From assembly GCF_013410215.1 (NCBI RefSeq), contig NZ_JACCFQ010000001.1, forward strand, positions 372,001 through 436,000: a stretch of 64,000 bases of DNA, in the 5' to 3' direction. The position numbers and the translations under genes are program-made. The notes under the pieces are model-generated. The model made no database searches, was not told the DNA's origin, and was given only the letters and a program-made list of their open reading frames with translations. Positions 8,310 through 17,543 of this stretch are shown here, piece by piece (positions within the stretch are counted from its first letter, which is position 1; every line of letters begins with the position of its first letter). The DNA comes from Nesterenkonia sandarakina. Its GTDB lineage: Bacteria; Actinomycetota; Actinomycetes; Actinomycetales; Micrococcaceae.

Positions 8310-8987
8310 TCAGCTGTCCAGGTGTTCCAGCAGCTCGGCCTCGGCCGCGTCGAGGTAGCTCAGCAGGTACGCCTCGGCGGCGGCCCGATCACCCTGGCTC
8401 AGCAGCCGTGCCAGCTCTCGGTTGCGCACGATGTAGGTGTGATGGAAGCTCGGCTGCTCGGACTTGGCGTAGAACGCCAGTCGCATCCGCGCCAGCACCT
8501 GTTCCATGAGCGCGTCGATCATCGCGCTGCGCACCTGGGCGGCGATGGTGCGGTGGAAGACCTGGTTCGCCTGCGCCATGGCGGGGATGTCTCCGCGCTC
8601 GCGCGCCAGCTCGGCGGCAGAGACGATCCGATGCAGCTGCTCCAGCTCCTCCGGAGGAAAATCCGCGGTCCGCACGGCCCCGACCTCCAGCACCCGGCGG
8701 ACCCGGTAGACCTCCACGACGTCGGCCGCCGTGGGCTGGTGCACGAATACCCCGCGGTTGGGGTGCCGCTCCACCAGGCCTTCCGAGGCCAGGATCTGGA
8801 AGCCGCTGCGCAGCGTGTGTCGAGAGATGTCCAGCTGCCGGGTGAGCTCCACCTCGGGGAGCTTCGACCCCGGACGGATGGTGCCGGCTGAGATCGCTCC
8901 GCGCAGCAGCTCCGCGACTCGTTCCGGCGCCTGAGCGTGCTCATGCAGCCCTTCGGCGGACAAGGAGCTCCACGTCACGTCGGTCAT
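8310..8987 (-). CDS. GntR-family regulator, FadR/FCD subfamily
   Basis: 225 residues. The N-terminal winged helix (about 20-85) has the GntR pattern GAISAGTIRPGSKLPEVEL, ISRHTLRSGFQILASEGLV and NRGVFV. The C-terminal all-helical FCD ligand domain (about 95-220) has its conserved residues in YRVRRVLEVGA, FHRTIA and the H..Y/H..L stretch near FHHTYIVRNRELARLL, which usually coordinate a metal and bind a carboxylic acid. It is the last gene behind pxpA, pxpBC and the biotin carboxylase on the same strand (54-bp gap). It is the obvious candidate to bind the shared GGATTGTT-N-AACAATCC palindromes with 5-oxoproline or glutamate as effector. No operator copy was found immediately upstream of the gene itself. 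Confidence 0.9.
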   Translation of the reverse strand: MTDVTWSSLSAEGLHEHAQAPERVAELLRGAISAGTIRPGSKLPEVELTRQLDISRHTLRSGFQILASEGLVERHPNRGVFVHQPTAADVVEVYRVRRVLEVGAVRTADFPPEELEQLHRIVSAAELARERGDIPAMAQANQVFHRTIAAQVRSAMIDALMEQVLARMRLAFYAKSEQPSFHHTYIVRNRELARLLSQGDRAAAEAYLLSYLDAAEAELLEHLDS

Positions 8988-9041
8988 GACCTCAATCTAT
9001 CCGAGACGCCTCCCCTGCACCTCAACGTCTGGCAGTCCGTG

Positions 9042-10832
9042 TCATTCGATGCTGCCGAGCACCTGACCGGCCTGCAGCGCCGCACCCGGCGCGAGGTCCT
9101 CCCGGTGGAATCGTCCACCGCGCGGCGCCGCCACAGTGGACTCCATCTTCATCGCCTCCACCACCGCGATCGGATCCCCTGCGGCGACCTCGGCCCCGTC
9201 CTGGACCGCGAAGCTGACCAGGCTGCCCGCCAGCTTCGAGACCACGGCGCCGGGTGCGGTCTGCCCCGGGGTGGTGGCCGCGGCGTCGTCGTCCGGGCTG
9301 GTCGCCTGACTGCCGCCGGCGTTGAGCAGGTTCAGCAGAGCCCCGGGCAGTCCCAGGCTCACGGCTCGGCCGTCGATCTCCACGGTGGTGCGACGCATCC
9401 GCTGCTCACGGTGGCGCAGCGCCGCGGCCAGATGCTCGGACTCGGCCATGGACTCGCCGTAGGCGGCCTCGAACTCGGTCTCGATCCAGCGGGTATGGAC
9501 GCGGAAGCTCTCGGCTCCCTCGGCGGCGAGGAAGTCCTCGGCCTCCAGGACCTGGCGGTGGAAGGGCAGCACGGTGGGCAGGCCCTCGATGCGCATCTCG
9601 GCCAGGGCCATCTGGGCGCGGCGCAGCGTGGTCGCCCGATCCGGGCCGGTCACCACGAGCTTGGCCAGCATCGAGTCGAAGGCCCCGGAGATCTCATCAC
9701 CGCTGCGCACCCCGGTGTCCACGCGGATGCCGGGCCCGGTGGGCGCGGCGAAGAGCTCCACCGGCCCCGGGGTGGGCAGGAACCCGTGGGCTGGCTCCTC
9801 GGCGTTGAGCCGGAACTCCACCGAGTGTCCGCGCGAGGGCGGATCCTCGGTGAAGCGCAGCGGCTGGCCCTCGGCGATGCGCAGCTGCTCAGCCACCAGG
9901 TCCACGCCGGAGGTCTCCTCGGTCACCGGATGCTCCACCTGGAGCCGCGTGTTGACCTCCAGGAAGCTCAGGAGTCCGGGCTGCTCCCCCTGGCCGGGGC
10001 TGAGCAGGTACTCCACGGTGCCCGCCCCGATGTAGCCCGCCTCGGCGCAGATCGCGCGGGCGGAGCGGTGGATCTCCGCGCGCTGGTCCTTGCTGAGGAA
10101 CGGCGCGGGGGCCTCCTCGACCAGCTTCTGGTTGCGCCGCTGCAGCGAGCAGTCGCGCGTGCCGATGACGACGACGTTGCCCTGGGTGTCCGCGAGGACC
10201 TGAGCCTCCACGTGCCGGGGCCGGTCCAGGAAGCGCTCCACGAAGCACTCCCCGCGACCGAAGGCCGATTCTGCCTCCCGCACGGCCGAGGCGAAGGCGT
10301 CTTCGATCTCAGCCTCCTCGCGGACGATGCGCATGCCGCGCCCGCCGCCGCCGTGTGCGGCCTTGATCGCCACCGGCAGACCGTGCTCGGCCACGAACCG
10401 GCGGATCTCCTCGGCGCCGGCGACCGGGCCGTCGGTGCCGGGCACCAGGGGTGCACCGACCTTGACCGCGAGCGCCCGGGCGGTGACCTTGTTCCCTAGC
10501 GATTCGATGGTCTCCGGTCGGGGTCCGATCCAGGTGAGCCCGGCATCGATGACCGCCCGGGCGAAGTCGGCGTTCTCGGAGAGGAAGCCGTAACCCGGGT
10601 GGATCGCGTCGGCGTCGACCTCGCGGGCCGCGGCGAGCAGCTTCTGCTGATCCAGATAACTCTGGGCCGGGGTGGTGCCGTGCAGCGCGACGGCGTCGTC
10701 GGCGAGCTGCACGTGCAGCGAATCAGCGTCCTGATCCGCGTAGACGGCTGCGGCGTGATACCCGGACTCGCGGGCGCTGCGGATGATGCGGACGGCGATC
10801 TCGCCACGGTTGGCGATCAGGATGCGCTTCAT
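9042..10832 (-). CDS. Biotin carboxylase with C-terminal BCCP, linked to 5-oxoprolinase genes
   Basis: 596 residues. The biotin carboxylase part covers about 1-450: [13 protein letters not shown] at the N-terminus, the ATP-grasp glycine loop [28 protein letters not shown], and the cap region through [13 protein letters not shown] variable linker follows, then a biotinyl domain with EAMKMES, Lys 562 being the biotinylation site. The ATG at 10832 overlaps the stop of the fused pxpBC gene (ATGA). No carboxyltransferase of the AccA/AccD kind is adjacent. Its neighbour is instead an AHS1-AHS2 protein, the same fold as the carboxyltransferase part of urea carboxylase. A paralogue at 53722-55602 belongs to the acyl-CoA carboxylase locus. 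A dedicated role in ATP/biotin-dependent 5-oxoproline cleavage is inferred. Confidence 0.9.
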   Translation of the reverse strand: MKRILIANRGEIAVRIIRSARESGYHAAAVYADQDADSLHVQLADDAVALHGTTPAQSYLDQQKLLAAAREVDADAIHPGYGFLSENADFARAVIDAGLTWIGPRPETIESLGNKVTARALAVKVGAPLVPGTDGPVAGAEEIRRFVAEHGLPVAIKAAHGGGGRGMRIVREEAEIEDAFASAVREAESAFGRGECFVERFLDRPRHVEAQVLADTQGNVVVIGTRDCSLQRRNQKLVEEAPAPFLSKDQRAEIHRSARAICAEAGYIGAGTVEYLLSPGQGEQPGLLSFLEVNTRLQVEHPVTEETSGVDLVAEQLRIAEGQPLRFTEDPPSRGHSVEFRLNAEEPAHGFLPTPGPVELFAAPTGPGIRVDTGVRSGDEISGAFDSMLAKLVVTGPDRATTLRRAQMALAEMRIEGLPTVLPFHRQVLEAEDFLAAEGAESFRVHTRWIETEFEAAYGESMAESEHLAAALRHREQRMRRTTVEIDGRAVSLGLPGALLNLLNAGGSQATSPDDDAAATTPGQTAPGAVVSKLAGSLVSFAVQDGAEVAAGDPIAVVEAMKMESTVAAPRGGRFHREDLAPGAALQAGQVLGSIE

Positions 10833-12658
10833 GGGGAGGTCTTCTCTTCTGCGTCAGGGGTCGTGGCGGTCTGGGTGGCAGGGGCTGCCGGAGTGTCCGG
10901 GACAGTCGGGTCGTGGGGACCTGGCAGCGGGGTGAGCGTGTCGGGGTCCACCGGCAGGAGCGTGATCTGGTCTCCAGGGGCCAGCTGGGCCGCGCGGGGC
11001 AGGTCTTCGTCGATCACCACTCCGATCACGGGGTATCCCCCGGTCACGGGGTGGTCGTTGAGGAAGAGCACCGGGGTGCCCGCCGGGGGCATCTGCAGCG
11101 AACCACGGACCACGCCCTCACTGGGCAGCTCGCCCTCCTTCAGCCGGCGCAGCGGGCGCATGGCTCCGGCGGCCTCATCGGTGTCGTGCTCGGGGACCCC
11201 GAGTCGGATGCCGATCCGGTTCGAGGACTGGGACACGGACCAGGGCTGAGCCGCCAGCCGGGCGGCCTCCTCGGGGCTGAACCAGTCGGCGCGGGGGCCG
11301 TAGGTGAAGCGCAGCACGGGACCGGCCTCGGTGGAGCCGTGCTCCGCCCCGGGCTGGGGTCCGGGGTCCATCGGCGGCTCGACGGCGCCGCGGACGGCCC
11401 CGGCGGTGCGCAGCCGGTCGCCGACCGCGAGCGGGTCGGGGCCCAGCCCAGACATGGTGTCTGCTGAGACGCTGCCCAGCACCGGGGTGGCGTGGACACC
11501 TCCGCGCAGGCCGATCACGCTGCGCAGTCCACGCTCGGGGCTCCCCAGTCTCAGGATCTCCCCCGCGCTCAGGGCGAAGGGGGCGCGCAGCGGGACGCTC
11601 CGGCTGGCGCCGTCGGGGGCGGTGACCTGCATCGGCACCTGGGCACCGGACACGGCGAGCACCACGGTGGCCTCTGCCTGGAGGGTGAGTCCGCCGTGCA
11701 GCGCTTCGATCACCGCGGCCTGCGGGGCGTTGCCGAGAAGCCGGTTCACCTGGCGGGCGGCGGCTTCGTCGGCGACCCCCGCGCGGGAGACGCCGAGGTC
11801 GCTGAGCCCGCTGCGGCCGAGGTCCTGGATCAGGGCCTGCAGGCCCGGGTCCAGGACCGTGAGCGCGGCGTCCTCCTCCTGCTGGGTCTCTTGCCTTGAG
11901 GCGGGCTGCTCGGAGGTGGATCCGCTGGTGACCGACCGGGCGGGCACGGGCTTATAGCGCACCGAGTCTCCTGGGCGGACCAGCGCCGGTGACTCCCCGT
12001 CGGCTTCGCGGGAGAGGTCCCACATGGTGGCCTGGGTGTGGCCGATCAGCTGCCAGCCGCCCGGGGAGACTCGCGGGTAGACCGCGGAGAACTCACCGGC
12101 CAGGGCGACGGCACCGGCGGGCACGGCGGTGCGTGGGCTGCTGCGGCGCGGCACGTCGAACCGCCCGGACGCCACCGAGGCGGACTCGTCCGAGACAGCA
12201 TCGCCGGACTCGTCCGGGAGGTCCTGACCGGACTGGCCCGAGAGGTCCTGACCGGACCCGGCGCTGGGCACGCAGTAGGCGAACCCCGGGGCGAAGCCGC
12301 CGAAGGCGCCGGTCCAGGTGGTGCTGCTGTGCCAGTGGATCAGTGCCTCGGCGCTGATCCCCAGCTCGGAGGCCAGGTCCTCGAGGTCCGCGCCGTCGTA
12401 GACCACCTCCAGCTCCACGTGGCGGGCGTCTGCGGCGGAGAACTCCCCGAAGGTCAGGGTGGAGAGGCTCTCTCGCGCCTGGCGCAGCGCCGGACGGGCG
12501 GTGAAGCGCAGCAGGATGGTGCGCGCCGCCGCGACGGCCTCCAGCTGACCGGGCAGCGGTTCGCGGCGCAGCTGCTGGTGGCAGGCGAGCACCTCATCTA
12601 GGGTCTGGAACTCCAGCAGCAGCGCGCGGGGGCCGGCCTCTCGAACGGAGCTGATCAT
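10829..12658 (-). CDS. Fused 5-oxoprolinase subunits PxpB-PxpC (AHS1-AHS2, KipI-KipA)
   Basis: 609 residues from ATG 12658, which overlaps the pxpA stop (ATGA). The first half (about 4-236) is the KipI/AHS1 domain with [28 protein letters not shown] and [11 protein letters not shown]. The second half (about 266-585) is the KipA/AHS2 domain with [40 protein letters not shown] and [14 protein letters not shown] Gln/Glu/Ser-rich linker joins them. In most bacteria these are two proteins forming ATP-dependent 5-oxoprolinase with PxpA. The same two domains form the carboxyltransferase half of urea carboxylase. AHS1 carries an unusual Ser/Gly/Asp-rich insertion at about 132-166 with an imperfect SGQDL repeat. 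Confidence 0.92.
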   Translation of the reverse strand: MISSVREAGPRALLLEFQTLDEVLACHQQLRREPLPGQLEAVAAARTILLRFTARPALRQARESLSTLTFGEFSAADARHVELEVVYDGADLEDLASELGISAEALIHWHSSTTWTGAFGGFAPGFAYCVPSAGSGQDLSGQSGQDLPDESGDAVSDESASVASGRFDVPRRSSPRTAVPAGAVALAGEFSAVYPRVSPGGWQLIGHTQATMWDLSREADGESPALVRPGDSVRYKPVPARSVTSGSTSEQPASRQETQQEEDAALTVLDPGLQALIQDLGRSGLSDLGVSRAGVADEAAARQVNRLLGNAPQAAVIEALHGGLTLQAEATVVLAVSGAQVPMQVTAPDGASRSVPLRAPFALSAGEILRLGSPERGLRSVIGLRGGVHATPVLGSVSADTMSGLGPDPLAVGDRLRTAGAVRGAVEPPMDPGPQPGAEHGSTEAGPVLRFTYGPRADWFSPEEAARLAAQPWSVSQSSNRIGIRLGVPEHDTDEAAGAMRPLRRLKEGELPSEGVVRGSLQMPPAGTPVLFLNDHPVTGGYPVIGVVIDEDLPRAAQLAPGDQITLLPVDPDTLTPLPGPHDPTVPDTPAAPATQTATTPDAEEKTSP

Positions 12659-13425
12659 GCGAAGCTGCGGATCTCGACTCCGGCGCCCTCCAGGGCGGTG
12701 CGCACCGCGTGCGCCATGGCCACCGCCCCGGCCGTGTCGCCGTGGGTGCAGATGGACTCGGCGCGGGTCTCGATGCGGGTGCCGTCCCGGGCGATCAGCA
12801 CCGACTCCTCGGCCAAGCGCAGCATGTTCTCCACGATCTGCTCGGTGTCGTGGAGCACCGCGTCGGGTTCGCGCCGGGAGACCAGTGTGCCGTCGGGGTT
12901 GTAGCTGCGATCGGCGAAGGCCTCGGAGACCCCGCGCAGACCGGCTTCGGCAGCGAAGTCCAGGGCGATCGAGCCCGGCAGCAGCAGCACCGGCAGATCG
13001 CGTCCGGTGCTGCGCTGATAGGCCGCAATGGTGTCGATGACGGCGTGGGCGTGCTCGGTGTGCGAGATCATCGAGTGGTAGAGGGCACCGTGGGGCTTCA
13101 CGTAGCGGATCTGGGAGCCGGCCGCGGCCGCGATCCCCTCCAGCGCGCCGAGCTGGTAGAGCACATCGGCGGCAAGCTCGTCCCGGGAGCATTCCAGGTG
13201 CCTGCGGCCGAATCCGGCCAGATCGCGGTAGCCGATATGCGCACCGATGACGGCATCGTTCGCCACCGCTTCGGCGGCGGTGGCACGAATGGTCATCGGG
13301 TCCCCGGCATGGAATCCACAGGCGATGTTCGCGCTCGAGACGGTGCGCAGGATCGCGGCGTCGTCGCCGATGGTCCAGTTGCCGAAGGACTCTCCGACGT
13401 CGCTGTTCAGGTCGATCTGTGCCAC
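12655..13425 (-). CDS. pxpA: 5-oxoprolinase subunit PxpA (LamB/YcsF family)
   Basis: 256 residues from GTG 13425, chosen because AGGAGG lies 6 bases upstream and the LamB/YcsF fold starts right there with IDLNSDVGESFG. Other family motifs are SANIACGFHAGDP, GAHIGYRDLAGFGRR, VKPHGALYH, EAFADRSYNPDGTLVSR and CTHGDTAGAV. His and Asp residues in these motifs would line the metal-dependent active site. PxpA with PxpB/PxpC converts 5-oxo-L-proline to glutamate at the cost of ATP. First gene of the operon pxpA-pxpBC-biotin carboxylase-gntR, with three consecutive start/stop junctions at or near overlap. Its promoter carries a perfect copy of the shared operator. Confidence 0.95.
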   Translation of the reverse strand: MAQIDLNSDVGESFGNWTIGDDAAILRTVSSANIACGFHAGDPMTIRATAAEAVANDAVIGAHIGYRDLAGFGRRHLECSRDELAADVLYQLGALEGIAAAAGSQIRYVKPHGALYHSMISHTEHAHAVIDTIAAYQRSTGRDLPVLLLPGSIALDFAAEAGLRGVSEAFADRSYNPDGTLVSRREPDAVLHDTEQIVENMLRLAEESVLIARDGTRIETRAESICTHGDTAGAVAMAHAVRTALEGAGVEIRSFA

Positions 13426-13475
13426 AGGGTCCTCCTTGAGCAGATGTTGCCCACGTCTCAGTGTGAGCTGAGTCA

Positions 13476-13510
13476 AGAATGCCTGACTCCGCAGGATTGT
13501 TCAACAATCC
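13476..13510 (-). promoter_or_regulatory. pxpA promoter with perfect GntR-type operator
   Basis: The palindrome GGATTGTTCAACAATCC (13494-13510) has 8-bp perfect arms around one base. On the minus strand its centre supplies the -35 TTGAAC (13499-13504), and CATTCT (13476-13481) follows after 17 bp as the -10. Binding would therefore occlude the -35. The site lies about 77 bp upstream of the pxpA GTG. The same motif occurs twice upstream of the Nramp gene at 2690-2730. Confidence 0.7.
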
Positions 13511-13568
13511 AACTCGGGATTTCCCCGCCCGGATGCACCCGGACAGGCCCGGCCGTCCACCAGGATGC

Positions 13569-15119
13569 TCAGTCCTGACGCGAGTGCCGCTCCAGGAACT
13601 CATAGACCTCGGTGGTGTCCACTCCGGGAAACGCTCCCTGCGGCATGGCCGCGAGCAGGTGGCTGTTGGCGCGCGCCGCCGGCCATGCCTGACCCTCCCA
13701 GCGAGCGGCGAGCTCGGTCGGGGGCTGCCGGCAGCAGGTCGGATCATCGGGGCAGCGGGAGGCGGATCGGGAGGTGGTGTCGGAGCCGCGGAACCACTTC
13801 ACATGCTCGAAGGGCACGCCGATGGAGAGCGAGTAAAGCCCCGAGGAGTGCGCCTCGGTGCGCGCAGTGCACCAGAAGGTGCCCACCGTGGTGTCGGTGT
13901 ACTGGTGGAAGGAGCGGAACTTGTCGTCGACCTCGAAGACCTGCCGTGAGGTCCACTGCCGGCAGATGGTCTGGCCTTCGATGGCCCCGGAGTGATCCGC
14001 CGGGAAGTTCACGCCGTCGTTCTCATAGGCCTTGTGCAAGATCCCGGACTCATGGACCTTCTGGAAATGACACGTGATGCCCAGATGCTCGGTCGCGAGA
14101 TTGGTGAACCGGTGTGCCGCCGACTCGTAGGAGACCGCAAAGGCATCCCGCAGGTCCTCGATCGCGATCTCCTTGCGCGCCTTGGACTCCTGGAGGAACT
14201 TCACCGTGGTGGCCTGGGGCATCAGCAGACTCGCCGCGAAGTAGTTGGTGTAGACCCGCTGACGCAGGAACTCCGAGTAGTCCTCCGGCTCGGTGTGACC
14301 CAGCACCTGGTGACCCAGCGCCTGGAGCAGCACCGAACGCGCGTCCCACTGCCGGGAGGCGCCCTGGGTGAGATAGATGATCCGGTTCTTCTGATCCGTC
14401 AGCGAGCGGGTGGACTCCGGCAGGTTCTTCACGAAGCGCAGCGAGAACCCCAGATGCGCCGCGATGTCCGCGGCGACGTGGTGGGACAGCGGACCGTCGC
14501 GGTGATCCACCGCCTCCAGCAGCCCCTGGGCGGCAGCCTCGATCTCGGGATAGTAGTTGTGCTTGGCGCGCATCTCTTCGCGCAGCTCGGTATTGGCTCG
14601 CCGCGCCTCCTCGGGAGTCGCGGCCTGCTCCTCCAGACGACGGCGCAGCTCGCGCTGCAGCGCCACCAGGGATTCCAAGACGTCCATGGGCAGCCGGTTG
14701 CTGATCCGCACCGGGGGAAGGTTCAGCGCTGCGTAGAGCGGGCCGCGCTGCGCCTTCTCCAGCTCGATCTCCAGGGCGGCGCGCTTCGAAGGCGGCTCGG
14801 CGCCGAAGAGGTCGTCGAAGCTGACCTCGAGCACCTTCGCCAGCTGCTGCAGCTGCGAGAGCTTGGGTTCGCGGCGACCGTTCTCCAGCAGCGAGAGCTG
14901 GCTCGGCGCGGTGCCCAGCGCCTCCGCGAGGGCATCGAGGGTCATTCCGGCCTGTTTGCGCAGGTGGCGCACACGCCTGCCGAGCGCGATCAGATCGAAG
15001 CCGTCCTCTTCAGACTCGACCGAGGCGCGCTCGATGGAGCGCAGCTGCCCGGAGGTGACCGGAGGTCTGGATGGTGTCGGGGCGGACCTCGGTGTCCGCT
15101 GCGGCTGAGCTGTGCTCAT
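13569..15119 (-). CDS. ramB: RamB-like regulator of acetate/glyoxylate metabolism
   Basis: 516 residues. An XRE helix-turn-helix occupies about 47-104 (RRVRHLRKQAGMTLDALAEA, then SQLSLLENGRREPKLSQL). A long helical stretch follows, then an ImmA/IrrE-like middle domain in which the HExxH zinc motif is degenerate (GHQVLGH), as in other RamB/ScfR proteins. A C-terminal domain follows with Cys-rich CPDDPTCC near the end. RamB controls aceA, aceB and acetate genes in Corynebacterium and Mycobacterium in response to carbon source. Here it lies two genes from aceA on the same strand, as expected. A 35-residue Pro/Thr-rich N-terminal extension is variable in the family. Confidence 0.9.
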   Translation of the reverse strand: MSTAQPQRTPRSAPTPSRPPVTSGQLRSIERASVESEEDGFDLIALGRRVRHLRKQAGMTLDALAEALGTAPSQLSLLENGRREPKLSQLQQLAKVLEVSFDDLFGAEPPSKRAALEIELEKAQRGPLYAALNLPPVRISNRLPMDVLESLVALQRELRRRLEEQAATPEEARRANTELREEMRAKHNYYPEIEAAAQGLLEAVDHRDGPLSHHVAADIAAHLGFSLRFVKNLPESTRSLTDQKNRIIYLTQGASRQWDARSVLLQALGHQVLGHTEPEDYSEFLRQRVYTNYFAASLLMPQATTVKFLQESKARKEIAIEDLRDAFAVSYESAAHRFTNLATEHLGITCHFQKVHESGILHKAYENDGVNFPADHSGAIEGQTICRQWTSRQVFEVDDKFRSFHQYTDTTVGTFWCTARTEAHSSGLYSLSIGVPFEHVKWFRGSDTTSRSASRCPDDPTCCRQPPTELAARWEGQAWPAARANSHLLAAMPQGAFPGVDTTEVYEFLERHSRQD

Positions 15120-15276
15120 GGAGTCGAGTCTACCCAGTGAGGTGCCACACAGTTTCCTCTCGCGCGCAGCGGGACTCCCCGCCCCAGTCGCCCTCCGAAG
15201 GACCCGGCCGACCTGCCGGTTTCTTCTTCAAGCCTCGGGGACGGGGAGCGCACGCTGACGTTGATCATCGAGCCGC

Positions 15277-15936
15277 TCAGCGGGCCCGCTTCTGCAGCAG
15301 GACGGCCCCGCCGGCGTCGTCCTGCTCGGCGCTGAACGTGATGGCCCGGATGGTGCCGGCGGGAAGTCCGACCAGCTCCTCGGCGCGGGTGAACATCTCC
15401 TGCCAGATCTCGAGCTCCTGCTCACCCTCGATGCCGAGCAGCGAGATGAACGGAGCCCTGCCCTCCGAGACCAGGCGACGGGCCCGGCGCTGGATGTGCA
15501 GCGCGAAGTCGACCAGTCCGGCCGAGAGCGGCTGCCCCTGCGAGAAGATCCGGTCCTCGGACCGGGTCAGTCGCCGGGGCGTCGTGAAGGCCGCGGGTGG
15601 CTCCACCAGGTACCGCTCGACCAGCGCCTTCCAGGAGGCCTCGGCCTCCTCCGCACTGCCGCGCCGGCCCGTCGGGCTCGGTGCGAAGTTCCGCTGCGGC
15701 TGCAGCTCCGGCGCCTGAAGTTCGGCGATGCGTGTGCCGAATTCGCGGTGCAGGGTGCTCAGGAAGGTCAGCGCATCCGCGGTGAACACCTCGTTCTGCC
15801 GCGGTGCCCGCGGTGCCGTGAGGGTGATCCCGTTGATGGTGATGCCGGTGCTCTGCGTCTCCTCGGTGGGACCGGCGATGCTCTCATTGCGGCGTTCGGT
15901 GCTGGACTGGATGGATGTGCTGGTCTGGGCGTTCAT
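15277..15936 (-). CDS. Truncated malate-synthase-derived protein
   Basis: 219 residues from ATG 15936, with AAAGGAG 7 bases upstream. The N-terminal stretch ITINGITLTAPRAPRQNEVF, then TADALTFLSTLHREFG, matches the start of malate synthase A. The stretch from about residue 110, RIFSQGQPLSAGLVDFALHI, then RRARRLVSEGRAPFISLLG, LEIWQEMFTRAEELVGLPAG and TIRAI, matches the region just before the catalytic core (family: GGVVDFGLYFFHNARRL, GKGPYFYLPK, ARLWNDIF, GIPQGTIRATV). About 120 residues between them have shrunk to about 40, and the whole C-terminal half (about 270 residues) is absent, so malate synthase activity is not expected. The frame is open and the ribosome site good. It lies 28 bp downstream of aceA, where aceB is often found. 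It may be a domesticated remnant. Confidence 0.75.
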   Translation of the reverse strand: MNAQTSTSIQSSTERRNESIAGPTEETQSTGITINGITLTAPRAPRQNEVFTADALTFLSTLHREFGTRIAELQAPELQPQRNFAPSPTGRRGSAEEAEASWKALVERYLVEPPAAFTTPRRLTRSEDRIFSQGQPLSAGLVDFALHIQRRARRLVSEGRAPFISLLGIEGEQELEIWQEMFTRAEELVGLPAGTIRAITFSAEQDDAGGAVLLQKRAR

Positions 15937-15964
15937 GGCTGACTCCTTTGTCAATGCCGGTGGA

Positions 15965-17332
15965 TCAATGAAATTGTCCTGCTTCGGTGGAGCCCTTATA
16001 GGCCACCGTGGAGGACTCGGGGTTCAACGTGGTGGAGATGGCGTCGAAGTAACCGGTGCCGACCTCGCGCTGGTGCTTGGTGGCGGTGTAGCCCTCGGCC
16101 TCTGCGGCGAACTCCTTCTCCTGGAGCTCCACATAGGCCTTCATCTGGTTCTCCTTGTATCCGCGTGCCAGCTCGAACATCGAGTAGTTCAGCGCGTGGA
16201 AGCCGGCCAGGGTGATGAACTGGAAGGTGAAGCCCATGGCGCCGAGCTCGCGCTGGAACTTCGCGATGGTCTCGTCGTCGAGGTGCTTCTTCCAGTTGAA
16301 GGAGGGCGAGCAGTTGTACGCCAGCATCTGGTCGGGGTATTCGGCCTTGACCGCCTCGGCGAACTGCTTGGCGTACTCCAGGTCCGGGGTGCCGGTCTCC
16401 ATCCAGATCAGGTCCGCGTAGGGCGCGTAGGCCTTGGCGCGGGCGATGCAGGGTTCGATGCCGTTGCGCACCTTGTAGAAGCCCTCGGCGGTGCGCTCCC
16501 CGGTGATGAAGGGAGTGTCACGCTCGTCGACGTCGGAGGTGATCAGGGTGGCCGCCTCGGCGTCGGTGCGGGCGATGACCACGCTGGGGGTGTTGTGCAC
16601 ATCTGCGGCCAGCCGGGCCGACTGCAGCGTGCGCACGTGCTGACCGGTGGGGATCAGGACCTTGCCGCCGAGGTGTCCGCACTTCTTCTCCGAGGCGAGC
16701 TGGTCTTCCCAGTGCACACCGGCCGCGCCGGAGGCGATCATGGACTTCATCAGCTCGTAGGCGTTCAGCGGCCCGCCGAAGCCGGCCTCGGCGTCGGCGA
16801 TGATCGGGACCAGGTAGTCCTCCACGGTGCGAGTGCCCTCGAGGTAATCGATCTGATCCGCGCGCAGCAGCGCGTTGTTGATCCGGCGCACCACAGAGGG
16901 CACCGAGTTCGCCGGGTAGAGCGACTGGTCCGGGTAGGTGTGCCCGGAGAGGTTGGCATCACCGGCGACCTGCCAGCCGGAGAGGTAGATGGCGCGCAGC
17001 CCGGCCTTGACCTGCTGGACCGCCATGTTCCCGGTCAGTGCGCCCAGGGAGTTGGTGTACTTGCCCTCGGCGTGCTCTGCGGTGAGCTGGCTCCAGAGCT
17101 TCTCGGAGCCGCGCTTGGCCAGCGTGTGCTCCTCCTGGACGTTGCCCTGCAGCTTGATGACCTCGGCTGCGGAGTAGTCACGCGTGGTGTGCTCCCAGCG
17201 CGGGTTGGTGTCCCAGTCCTGCTGCAGCGCGTCGACCTTCTGCTGGAAGACCTCTTGGGTCTCGGGGCTGAGCGTGCCCTGGGGCTGCGAGGTCTGCGAT
17301 GTCTCGAACTGCGGAGTAAGTGTCTCGGTCAT
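15965..17332 (-). CDS. aceA: Isocitrate lyase
   Basis: 455 residues from ATG 17332 (AAAGGAG upstream); a longer reading to 17383 lacks a ribosome site. It cleaves isocitrate to glyoxylate and succinate in the glyoxylate shunt. The catalytic Cys motif KKCGH is at 216-220. [25 protein letters not shown] and [11 protein letters not shown] are all standard. No malate synthase is intact nearby; the gene downstream is a truncated derivative, so glyoxylate would need a malate synthase elsewhere. Control by RamB (13569-15119) is expected. TTTGCGCAA lies about 100 bp upstream. Confidence 0.97.
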   Translation of the reverse strand: MTETLTPQFETSQTSQPQGTLSPETQEVFQQKVDALQQDWDTNPRWEHTTRDYSAAEVIKLQGNVQEEHTLAKRGSEKLWSQLTAEHAEGKYTNSLGALTGNMAVQQVKAGLRAIYLSGWQVAGDANLSGHTYPDQSLYPANSVPSVVRRINNALLRADQIDYLEGTRTVEDYLVPIIADAEAGFGGPLNAYELMKSMIASGAAGVHWEDQLASEKKCGHLGGKVLIPTGQHVRTLQSARLAADVHNTPSVVIARTDAEAATLITSDVDERDTPFITGERTAEGFYKVRNGIEPCIARAKAYAPYADLIWMETGTPDLEYAKQFAEAVKAEYPDQMLAYNCSPSFNWKKHLDDETIAKFQRELGAMGFTFQFITLAGFHALNYSMFELARGYKENQMKAYVELQEKEFAAEAEGYTATKHQREVGTGYFDAISTTLNPESSTVAYKGSTEAGQFH

Positions 17333-17433
17333 CTGAATCTCCTTTGAATCGTGGACCGTTTTTCGGGGACAACCCCAGTTCACGCCCTGTGAACCCCCAA
17401 GACCAGAGATTCTTCATCAAAGATCTGCGATTC

Positions 17434-17442
17434 TTTGCGCAA
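17434..17442. promoter_or_regulatory. Candidate RamB-type site upstream of aceA
   Basis: TTTGCGCAA (17434-17442) contains the palindrome TTGCGCAA and resembles the RamB core TTTGCAAA reported for Corynebacterium, with CG inserted. The same octamer appears upstream of the AGCS symporter at 40186-40193. Weak evidence. Confidence 0.3.
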
Positions 17443-17477
17443 TCGAAGAAACTGCGGAAGATTCGAGCCGATCCCAT

Positions 17478-17496
17478 CTTCTACACTGTGTAGAAG
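17478..17496. promoter_or_regulatory. 19-bp perfect palindrome in the aceA divergent region
   Basis: CTTCTACACTGTGTAGAAG has 9-bp perfect arms around a central T. It lies 48 bp before the small membrane protein gene and about 145 bp before aceA. The form CTACAC-N-GTGTAG suits a TetR-like dimer. No TetR gene is in the window. Confidence 0.55.
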
Positions 17497-17543
17497 ACGC
17501 AGGACCCCGAGATTCAGCCCATCCGAGACCACGAGGAGCACCC

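Noticed and set aside
12658-13747. N-terminal extension of the PxpBC protein by about 360 residues
   Set aside because: The extension lies within pxpA in another frame; ATG 12658 overlaps the pxpA stop and starts exactly at the AHS1 fold.
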